34,426 nt of DNA, taken from the NCBI GenBank assembly GCA_013360465.1, contig JABWBO010000084.1, positions 1 to 34,426 of the forward strand, written 5' to 3'. The DNA comes from Anaerolineae bacterium (GTDB lineage: Bacteria > Chloroflexota > Anaerolineae > Aggregatilineales > Phototrophicaceae). Of this stretch, positions 7,702 through 14,596 are shown piece after piece. Each line of letters begins with the position of its first letter. The first letter of the stretch is position 1. The notes below the pieces were generated by a model. It was given only the letters and a program-made list of their open reading frames with translations, was not told where the DNA came from and did no database searches. The position numbers and the translations under genes were made by a program.

Positions 7702-8343
7702 ATGGTGAACACCCACATCTTGATCGCAGACAGCAGCAGTCTCACGGTGGTCGGGGCAGAGTCGCTTCTCAGTCAGCGCCCTGATACAGTGATCACCAAA
7801 GCTGAGAATGGCGATAGTCTGCTGGGGCTGGCGAGCGAACTCAAACCCAGTCTGATCCTCCTGGGCGACCGCTTCGATCCTCTGTTCGATACATTGATCC
7901 TGGTTGAGCGCCTCCTGACAAGTAATCCGTCGCCTCGCCTCATCATCATGGGCGTGTCTACCGATGGATTGATCATCCGTGATCTGTTCGCCATGGGCGT
8001 GCGCGGATACCTGGCAACCGCTGACGATCTGTCCGAGTGCCTGCTGACAGCCGTCGAAATGGTGCTGCGGGATCGCCCGTACCTCTCGCCGACAGCGAAC
8101 GCAGAATATCTCATCACGATGCAAGGCAGCAAGCGAGATTGGCAGCTTGACGCCGAAGCACGTGCCATCCTGCGTCTGCTGGCAGGCGGTTGCACCCCCG
8201 GTCAGATCGCGTCCCGGTTAAAGCTGAAGCGCCGCCGTGTGTACTGGGTCACGGAAAAGATGCGCGCTCGGTTTGGCGCGATGACCAATGAGCACCTGAT
8301 CAGCCGCGCCGTCAATGAGGGTTTCGCGGGGTTTCCCGACTAA
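7702..8343 (+). CDS. NarL-like regulator with degenerate (pseudo) receiver
   Basis: A 213-residue paralogue of the preceding regulator. The receiver fold is suggested by THILIADSSSLTVVG and RLIIMGVSTDGLIIRDLFAMGVRGYL. The phospho-acceptor position aligns with Gly in LILLGDRF, and the conserved Lys is replaced (GYLATADD), so it probably works without phosphorylation. The C-terminal helix-turn-helix is AILRLLAGGCTPGQIASRLKLKRRRVYWV. Its ribosome site is inside the stem just upstream, so synthesis may depend on opening that stem. The stop codon is one base before the first CCGG box of the secretion-gene promoter. It could be the activator of that promoter (inference from position). Confidence 0.8.
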   Translation: MVNTHILIADSSSLTVVGAESLLSQRPDTVITKAENGDSLLGLASELKPSLILLGDRFDPLFDTLILVERLLTSNPSPRLIIMGVSTDGLIIRDLFAMGVRGYLATADDLSECLLTAVEMVLRDRPYLSPTANAEYLITMQGSKRDWQLDAEARAILRLLAGGCTPGQIASRLKLKRRRVYWVTEKMRARFGAMTNEHLISRAVNEGFAGFPD

Positions 8344-8344
8344 A

Positions 8345-8430
8345 CCGGAATCGTTCATCCGCGTCTGTACGATTCCCACCCCCAAACCGGAATCTTCCAG
8401 CTGTTCGCCACCCCCACTTTGCTAGGCTGA
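8345..8430 (+). promoter_or_regulatory. Promoter/operator block, copy A
   Basis: An 86-bp block that recurs without gaps at 18712-18797, with 70 identical positions by hand count. Two CCGGAATC boxes start exactly 42 bp apart (8345 and 8387), four helical turns. GTACGATTCC lies between them and is inverted relative to the boxes (GGAATCGT against ACGATTCC in this copy). TAGGCT near the right end fits a TAnnnT -10 element, but there is no good -35 at 17 bp, which points to an activator-dependent promoter. Alternatively GGAATC is an ECF-sigma -35 element. The gene it serves starts at 8462. Confidence 0.65.
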
Positions 8431-8461
8431 AACGAGCAGGAACAAAGCTGGGAGTGATGCG

Positions 8462-9679
8462 ATGCGACGACTGGTGCTGCTCATTCTGGCGGCGCTGTGC
8501 CTGACGGTATGGGCTGCCGCCTTTTTCTTGTTTCGGACCCAATCCACTTCGGTTGAGGTGGCGCTGCCGACGTTGATGGTGCTGCCGTCGCTTACGCCGA
8601 CGGATATACCCCCGCCGACACACATACCGACCGCTACCGCGACGCCGACGGTGTCCCCTACATTGACGCCGCTGCCGACCGAGACAGTGGTGCCGACGGT
8701 CAACCCTACGCTCTCCACTCGTGTATTGGAGATCGTGGCAGTCATGCCCGGCGTGTACGTCGCGCCGACGCTCACGCCATTTCCGCCTGGGACGATCCTG
8801 CTGCCCGCGCCGCCCAACCCGGTTGAACCGCTCCCAGATGCCACCCACACCGCGCCGCCCTTCAATGGCTGGTACAGCTTTGAATCGGATTACCCGACCG
8901 TGCAGTATTCGCCTCCGTGGACGCCGCGCCTGTCGCAGTATGCCAGTCGAGGACAGTATCACCGCACGGAAAGCGCTTCTGGGGTCGCGTCCTTCTCGTT
9001 TGAGGGCGAAGGACTGCGGATTCGGTATGTTGCCGCGCAAAACATGGGGGTATTCGAGATTGTCGTCGATGGCGTAGTCATCGACACGATAGATGCCTAC
9101 GCGGACGAACTGCGGTTTCCCGCCACACCGGTGTATTTCGTCGGATCGGGCAGTCACCGGATGGAGATCCGCGCCACCGGACGCAAGAACAACGCGAGTG
9201 AGGGGTATGTGGTCGCGCTGGATGCCGTGCAGGTGTTTCGTGGGGATGCTCATACCCTCATTATCCCGCCTTCTTCAATCACTACGACGCCCACGCCTGA
9301 AGCCCAACCCGCCGAACGGGTCGAACTGGTCGGCGCGCCGCCCACCGTGCAGCCTACCGGGACTCCGGTGCCTCCGCGCGTCATCACGGCGGCGGTCGTC
9401 ATTGCCTATGACGAGAACGGCAATCGCACGGTCGATCCGGCGGAAGGTGTCGCCGGGATTTCGGTGCGGGTGGTCGAGAGCAACACCAACCGCGTGATCG
9501 CCAGCGCGTTCACCGACGCGCGCGGCTACGTGGAATTCGAGCTGGTCACCGATTCGCCCGCTCGCATTGTCGTGCCGTACTTCGGCGAGACCTGGGAACT
9601 CCAGCGGGGCGGGAACAGCGCCGCGCCTGCCTACACCCTCCTGCTCACGCCCGGCAATCAGCCGGGGCTTATCCCCTAG
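8462..9679 (+). CDS. Membrane-anchored Thr-Pro-rich surface protein
   Basis: A 405-residue exported protein. The N-terminal segment RRLVLLILAALCLTVWAAAFFL is a signal anchor. A Thr-Pro linker (~residues 35-80) leads to a beta-rich domain (~140-265) with FEIVVDGVVIDTIDAY and MEIRATG, which resembles carbohydrate-binding-like sandwich modules in Chloroflexota surface proteins. A second Pro-rich linker precedes an SdrD/Cna-B-like domain (VVIAYDENGNRTVDPAEGVAGISV), usually a rigid calcium-binding stalk. GGGAG precedes the ATG. It is the first gene behind promoter copy A and is followed seven bases on by a lipoprotein gene. A role as the cell-surface part of a conjugation machine is inferred from context. 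Confidence 0.75.
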   Translation: MRRLVLLILAALCLTVWAAAFFLFRTQSTSVEVALPTLMVLPSLTPTDIPPPTHIPTATATPTVSPTLTPLPTETVVPTVNPTLSTRVLEIVAVMPGVYVAPTLTPFPPGTILLPAPPNPVEPLPDATHTAPPFNGWYSFESDYPTVQYSPPWTPRLSQYASRGQYHRTESASGVASFSFEGEGLRIRYVAAQNMGVFEIVVDGVVIDTIDAYADELRFPATPVYFVGSGSHRMEIRATGRKNNASEGYVVALDAVQVFRGDAHTLIIPPSSITTTPTPEAQPAERVELVGAPPTVQPTGTPVPPRVITAAVVIAYDENGNRTVDPAEGVAGISVRVVESNTNRVIASAFTDARGYVEFELVTDSPARIVVPYFGETWELQRGGNSAAPAYTLLLTPGNQPGLIP

Positions 9680-9686
9680 AGGTGAC

Positions 9687-10574
9687 ATGAAGAACCCCGT
9701 CTGGATGATCCCGGTTCTCTTCGGGCTGGCGGCGCTCGCCTGCACCGGCACGCCGTCTGCCATGCAGATTCTGGACGAGCCGGTCTACGTCTGCCCGACG
9801 GCAACACCGCGCGCGACCGATACGCCCCCGCCCACGTCGGTGCAGCCGCCGATCATCATCCCGCCTTCCGGGTGGGCGACGCTCACGCCGGTGCCAGGCT
9901 GTATCTGGAACGGCACGCTGTGTGCGACCAACACGCCTTACCCAGGCGGCGTCTACAGCACACCCGGCTACAGTCTTCCCGGCGCAACCTCGACACCGCG
10001 CCCGACGACGACACCCTATCCGACGCCGACGCCGTTTGTGATGCGTTCGCCGCAGGACTTCTTCGTCGGGGATGCGATCTACACGGGTGGGTTTGTGAGC
10101 GGCGTCAATGCCCGGCTGCGCCTGCTCAATGTCGTCACACTGGCTGCTTCAGCCGCGTCAGATGGGAGTCCGCGCAGCATCGTTCGCTGGGAGATCGAAA
10201 TCAGGAATGTCGGTTCTGTCGCCTACGAGGTGTTCCCCGCCTGGCAGATGGTTGTGTCAACAGTGACCACAGGGAGTGGGGATGTGGCAGGCATTTGGGG
10301 CGCGAGTCGCGATGCCGCCGCCGAAGCGGGACTCTCGACGCTGCTGGAAGCGATCACGCTCGCGCCAGGCGAGACACGGCTGTTCGCACTGGCCGCCTAC
10401 ATCCCGGCAGGGACGGCGCGGCGCTTCGCCTATGCGCTCGATCCCACCACACGACCTGTCCCGGCAACGCCCGGTGTGCCCGGAACCAACCTGATGGTCT
10501 GGACGAATACCACCAACACGATTTGCGCGGGCGATCTGGCAGAACCGCCGGTGCTGCCCACGCCGCTGCCGTAG
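9687..10574 (+). CDS. Putative lipoprotein of the secretion operon
   Basis: A 295-residue protein starting MKNPVWMIPVLFGLAALAC, a signal peptide ending in a lipobox-like A-L-A-C. The mature part has Pro/Thr repeats (PTATPRATDTPPPT, RPTTTPYPTPTP) up to ~residue 120, then a beta-rich domain (VRWEIEIRNVGSVAYEVFP and LAPGETRLFALAAYIPAG) that looks like an immunoglobulin-like or DUF4352-type fold. The ATG at 9687 follows AGGTGA closely, and an upstream in-frame ATG at 9567 is inside the preceding gene and would destroy the signal peptide, so it was rejected. It may scaffold the envelope complex; exact function unknown. Confidence 0.72.
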   Translation: MKNPVWMIPVLFGLAALACTGTPSAMQILDEPVYVCPTATPRATDTPPPTSVQPPIIIPPSGWATLTPVPGCIWNGTLCATNTPYPGGVYSTPGYSLPGATSTPRPTTTPYPTPTPFVMRSPQDFFVGDAIYTGGFVSGVNARLRLLNVVTLAASAASDGSPRSIVRWEIEIRNVGSVAYEVFPAWQMVVSTVTTGSGDVAGIWGASRDAAAEAGLSTLLEAITLAPGETRLFALAAYIPAGTARRFAYALDPTTRPVPATPGVPGTNLMVWTNTTNTICAGDLAEPPVLPTPLP

Positions 10575-10592
10575 CGAAAGGAGTCTTCAGTC

Positions 10593-13148
10593 GTGCCCAT
10601 CGTCGATGATGTCCTGCGCGGACTGCAAATCCAGATTGACACGCTCTGGTACAACCTGCTCTTTTCGCTGGCAGGGATGCACTGGAGCATTCAGCGCGCC
10701 TTCCTGATGATGGGTTACACCATCGAACTGATGAATCAGTGGCTGATCGACAACGCCTTCACGCCCCTCATTCAGCAGACCAACGCCAGCTTGCAGTTAG
10801 CCGTCGGCCTGTCGTTCATCGTCGCGCTGCTGGTGCTGGGGATCACGTATCTGCTGGCGGCATTTGCGCGCATGCGGGTGGTCGAGCCGAAAAGCGCCAT
10901 CGCCTGGTATCTGGCGGGCGCGCTGTTCTTCGCGCTGGGGCCGCAGCTCTATCAGGGCATGACCGATTTCCGGCGCGATCTCTCACAGGCCTTCTATGGC
11001 AGCACACTCAGCGGGCTGCAAGGCGCGACCGGATCGGCCTTCGACTCGCTCAACAGCGTGGACAGCGCCGATCTGGGCCTGATCAACCTGTGCGATAACT
11101 TCGGCTCTTACATGCCCGTCTGGAGCCCGACCGTGGATGGGCTGGACGTGGCGCTGGCCTATCTGCGCGCCGACGGCATCGACCTGATGGGCTATCCCTC
11201 CACACCGCGCGATCCAGCGTGTCAGCCGCACACGCCCGATCCGGTGTCGGGGTTATGGACTGCCGGGACAGTTCCATGGGAATGGCGGCGACCGGGGTCG
11301 TTCTTCGCCAATGACCGTGAGCCAGTCTTCTTCACCGTGATGACCGATGCCGAACGCGCCGCGTCGATCAGCCTGGCGTCATCTGCGCAGGGGCGATTGC
11401 TCACCGCCTGGCCGCTGATCCTGTTCGGCGTGACCGAGCAGCTCGTTTATCTGCTGCTGACCATCGCTCAGGGACTGACCTTCATCTCGTTTGGCGTGGC
11501 GATCCTGTTCGCGTTCTTCAAGAAGACAGAAGTGATTGCGCGTTCCATCGTCGATCTGTGGATTGAGTTGATCGTCCAGACGGTGATAATTGCGCTCATT
11601 CAGGCGCTGGTCGTCACCTTCTTCCTGAGAGGCACGACCAGCGGCAACGGGATTGTGGTGCTGGGTATCGGCTTGATCTGCCTGATCTTCATGGTCATCG
11701 TGCTGTGGTCGGGTGTCAAAGCCGTATGGAATTCGTTCAACCGGCTGTTCAATGCCTTTGGGCAGGCGACGGGCGGCGCGGTCATCAGCCCCGGAACGGC
11801 AGCCGTCACCGCTGGCGCAGCGGCAGTGGGCGTTACCGGCGCGGTCGTCAGCATGGGATCGAGCGCAACGGCAGGCATGTCCGCCCTGATGAACGGCGCG
11901 ACTCCGGCACAGGCAGCGGGACTGACGTTTGGCGGCGTGCAGCCGCTGGCGGATGCAGCGCGCACCATCACCCGCCTGCCCAGTCTGCGCGGCACGCCGA
12001 TGGGCGATGCGGCGGAGCAGTTCACCGAAGCGGCGATCACGCGCCGCGTGGCGCGGGAGATCCCCCTCGTCGGCGGAGCCGTCGGTCCGATGATCGGCGC
12101 GAAGCTGCTCACGGATTACGACCCGAACAAAGCCGAGTATGACGACAAGGGGCGGCTGATTGGGCGTCCGATGCTGGTCCCGGCGGTGGGCGAAGGGCTG
12201 GAGGCGCTGACCTATCCGCTGGGCAAACGACCGGCCAAGCGGCGCGCGGTCGATGGCGAACTCGACTGGTTCGAAGATGAAGAGGGCGAACTCTTCCCCG
12301 GCTTCACCGCCGTCAAGCGCAAGCGTTCCGGGATGTTCACGCCGGTGGCAGCGACACAGACGCCTACGGCAGCCTCGGCGGATGAAGAGATCGTCCGCGA
12401 GCGGCAGACCTATGCTGACGACATGCGCGGGGAAGAGATGGAGGAACACATCGCGGACGTTGCCCGCTCGACCTCGGCAAAGAGCGGCGGCACGGCAGGA
12501 TCAGAGCGCATTGAGGGCGCAGCCGGGCGGCTGGAAAAGAGCGCTGAAGCACTGGAGCGAGCTGCGGGGTCGCTGGTCGGAAGCCTGCGGATCAGCGGAA
12601 GCGCGGATGTGAGCAGTGTCATGGGCGATGTGATGCGACTGCTGGGTGGACGGGGCATCAACGGTGTTGACCATCTCACCGTTGCCGGGCTGATGGCGCA
12701 GGCGGTCGGGATGACGCCGCTTGACGATGGCAAACCGCCGGTGCGTGAAGACCTCGCCCGTTTCGGTTTGTTCGTGGACAGCGCGGCTCGGTTGGGCCTC
12801 TCGCCGGAACAGACCGAGCGCGTCGGACGGGAAGTCAAGGAAACGCCGGATCGACGCCTGACGCGGGACACCCGCACTGAACTGGTCGAAAGCGCAGTGA
12901 TGACCGGTCGTTCGCGCGAAGCAGCTGAGCGCGAAGTCAACCGGTTGGAGATTGCCGCGCGGTTGCTCCCGAACGAGCTGACCGCGTACGGCTCGATGCC
13001 TGTGCCGTCGGTCACGGTCGAGCCAGAGGTGAAGGTCGAACCGATCATCAATGTCAATACGGACAGTCAGGATAGTGATTACGACGCGGCGATGCGCTCC
13101 AGCGCGTCGATGAGCGGCAGCGGGGCGGTACTGGGAGGAACAGAATGA
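10593..13148 (+). CDS. VirB6/TrbL-like polytopic membrane protein
   Basis: An 851-residue protein with a GTG start and AAAGGAG nine bases upstream. The first ~380 residues have several hydrophobic segments (around 67-92, 102-123, 268-310, 322-347 and 353-374), typical of VirB6/TrbL channel proteins of type IV secretion. A small-residue-rich stretch follows (Ala/Gly/Thr, ~390-440), then a long hydrophilic tail (~450-851) with charged helical segments, as in TrbL proteins of Gram-positive and Chloroflexota elements. The stop overlaps the next start (ATGA). Assignment rests on topology, length and neighbours, since VirB6 proteins have little sequence conservation. No lytic or enzymatic domain was seen in the tail. 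Confidence 0.72.
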   Translation: MPIVDDVLRGLQIQIDTLWYNLLFSLAGMHWSIQRAFLMMGYTIELMNQWLIDNAFTPLIQQTNASLQLAVGLSFIVALLVLGITYLLAAFARMRVVEPKSAIAWYLAGALFFALGPQLYQGMTDFRRDLSQAFYGSTLSGLQGATGSAFDSLNSVDSADLGLINLCDNFGSYMPVWSPTVDGLDVALAYLRADGIDLMGYPSTPRDPACQPHTPDPVSGLWTAGTVPWEWRRPGSFFANDREPVFFTVMTDAERAASISLASSAQGRLLTAWPLILFGVTEQLVYLLLTIAQGLTFISFGVAILFAFFKKTEVIARSIVDLWIELIVQTVIIALIQALVVTFFLRGTTSGNGIVVLGIGLICLIFMVIVLWSGVKAVWNSFNRLFNAFGQATGGAVISPGTAAVTAGAAAVGVTGAVVSMGSSATAGMSALMNGATPAQAAGLTFGGVQPLADAARTITRLPSLRGTPMGDAAEQFTEAAITRRVAREIPLVGGAVGPMIGAKLLTDYDPNKAEYDDKGRLIGRPMLVPAVGEGLEALTYPLGKRPAKRRAVDGELDWFEDEEGELFPGFTAVKRKRSGMFTPVAATQTPTAASADEEIVRERQTYADDMRGEEMEEHIADVARSTSAKSGGTAGSERIEGAAGRLEKSAEALERAAGSLVGSLRISGSADVSSVMGDVMRLLGGRGINGVDHLTVAGLMAQAVGMTPLDDGKPPVREDLARFGLFVDSAARLGLSPEQTERVGREVKETPDRRLTRDTRTELVESAVMTGRSREAAEREVNRLEIAARLLPNELTAYGSMPVPSVTVEPEVKVEPIINVNTDSQDSDYDAAMRSSASMSGSGAVLGGTE

Positions 13149-14482
13149 GCGAGAGTTTGCGCTTTCACACGGTGGACGAACTGCGGGCGCTTTCGCTCGA
13201 TGAGTTGCGCGCGTTGTGGGAGCTGGTGCCGACCGACCGGCAGCGCGGCTACCGTTCCGCCTATGAACGGGAGGTCAAGTGCGCGAATGCTGAAGGCTCG
13301 GACGCGAAAGAACGCAGGATCGCGCTGGCGCTGCTCAAACGCTACGACGAAGCCGGGCTGGTGCCCGTCGGCACGCGCTGGGCGCGCGCACCCCGGCGGG
13401 TGCAGGAGGCGGCGCGACGCGGTGAGCGTGTGGGTGAAGCTGAAGCGGGGACAGATGCCCGCAGCGGCAAGCCATCCGGCAAAGTGCTGGCGGTGCTGGG
13501 CACGTTCCTGATTGGGATGGTCGCGCTGCTGCTCGTGCGCGGCATGGGCGGAGGAGAAGCGCAGTCCACGCCGGACATGACAGTCACGGTGACGCTGCCC
13601 GCAGGCATCACGCCGACGCCGCTGGCGCTGGAAGCGCAGGATGAGGTCATCGAAGGCGGCGATAACAGCCGCGCGCCATTCTACCCGATCAACCTGCAGA
13701 TCAGCCTGCCCGACCAGACGGTGCCGCGCGTGTGGGTGGTGCAGCGCCGGGCAGTGCGTGCCTCAGAATGGAACTTCGACCCGAACCCGGATACCGCGTC
13801 GTTCCTGAACGGGATGAGCGTGCGCCCGGTGATCGGCGTCCCCTGGTCGGAGGAGAATGCCGCCTGGTTCGCGCAGATCGGCGCAGGCGCGGAATTTCGC
13901 TTACAGATGAACACTGGCGCGATCCTGACCTTCACCTTTGAGGACAGGCGCGACGTGCGGCGCAGCGACACGGGCATCTTCCGCCAGGTCAATCCGGGTC
14001 TTGTCCTGCTGCTGCTCGGTGAGACCGATGAGGAAGGTTTAACGACTGGAACTCGCACGCTGGTCACCGCCGCTTACCCGGTCGAGCAGGAATTGGGGCG
14101 ATCCGGTGAACTCATTGGCGCGCTCGCGCAGTCAGTCGCTGCTGTTACGCCAACCTCACTGCCGACCGCAAACCCGACAGCGAGCCTGTTCATCGGGCTG
14201 GATGTGCAGGTCGTGAGCGTCACAACGCTGCCGGGGCAAATCACCGTGCGACTGCGCCTGTACAACGGCGGGAGCGCCCCCCTTCCCATCACGCCGGATG
14301 ATGTGTGGTTGGCGCTCGGCTATGCAGAAAACCCGCCGGGTCCGCGTGTGCCAGCGGAAGGTATGCTGCCGTTCGACCTGCTGCCCGGTCAGGCTGCGGA
14401 TATGACGCTGACTTGGTTGTGGCAAGGCGAACCCTTTGGGAGTCTTGGAGTCGGCGGCTACCGCTTTGCTTTGCAGTTTTGA
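13145..14482 (+). CDS. Bitopic membrane protein, sortase-fold-like ectodomain (tentative)
   Basis: A 445-residue protein. Residues 1-110 are charged and cytoplasmic (VDELRALSLDELRALWELVP). One membrane segment follows (VLAVLGTFLIGMVALLLVRG, ~113-134), then a Pro-rich spacer. The outer part contains GAEFRLQMNTGAILTFTFED, IFRQVNPGLVLLLLGE and TRTLVTAAYP, an order of strands that recalls sortases. The T-L-x-T-C catalytic motif is absent, so it would not be an active sortase. A C-terminal beta domain (QVVSVTTLPGQITVRLRLYNGG) resembles the one in the lipoprotein two genes upstream. It is translationally coupled to the VirB6-like gene. It could be a VirB8-like assembly factor by topology. The fold call is tentative. 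Confidence 0.65.
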   Translation: MSESLRFHTVDELRALSLDELRALWELVPTDRQRGYRSAYEREVKCANAEGSDAKERRIALALLKRYDEAGLVPVGTRWARAPRRVQEAARRGERVGEAEAGTDARSGKPSGKVLAVLGTFLIGMVALLLVRGMGGGEAQSTPDMTVTVTLPAGITPTPLALEAQDEVIEGGDNSRAPFYPINLQISLPDQTVPRVWVVQRRAVRASEWNFDPNPDTASFLNGMSVRPVIGVPWSEENAAWFAQIGAGAEFRLQMNTGAILTFTFEDRRDVRRSDTGIFRQVNPGLVLLLLGETDEEGLTTGTRTLVTAAYPVEQELGRSGELIGALAQSVAAVTPTSLPTANPTASLFIGLDVQVVSVTTLPGQITVRLRLYNGGSAPLPITPDDVWLALGYAENPPGPRVPAEGMLPFDLLPGQAADMTLTWLWQGEPFGSLGVGGYRFALQF

Positions 14483-14519
14483 GTTTCGATCCGCGCGAAA
14501 AACCGCGCAAACCGTACAT

Positions 14520-14564
14520 AACCCTACATACCGTTCATGTTATCACGCAACCGTATGTAGGGTT
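14520..14564. terminator. Inverted repeat between convergent genes
   Basis: AACCCTACATAC at 14520-14531 and GTATGTAGGGTT at 14553-14564 are a perfect 12-bp inverted repeat with a 21-base loop, followed by TTTTCT on the plus strand. It lies between the end of the first secretion block and the end of the opposite-strand Hsp90-like gene, so it most likely terminates transcription there. It also sits at the left edge of the AT-richer cargo and could be a boundary element. Confidence 0.6.
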
Positions 14565-14596
14565 TTCTGATTACGACCTAAACTTTTAAATAACAC

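Noticed and set aside
8312-9253. Minus-strand open frame opposite the surface protein gene
   Set aside because: Mirror of Thr-Pro repeats, giving Arg/Gly/His-rich noise.
11379-12449. Long minus-strand open frame (356 codons) inside the VirB6-like gene
   Set aside because: Its Arg/His/Gln-rich product is typical of antisense reading of GC-rich coding DNA. The plus-strand gene has membrane segments, a ribosome site and coupling to its neighbour.
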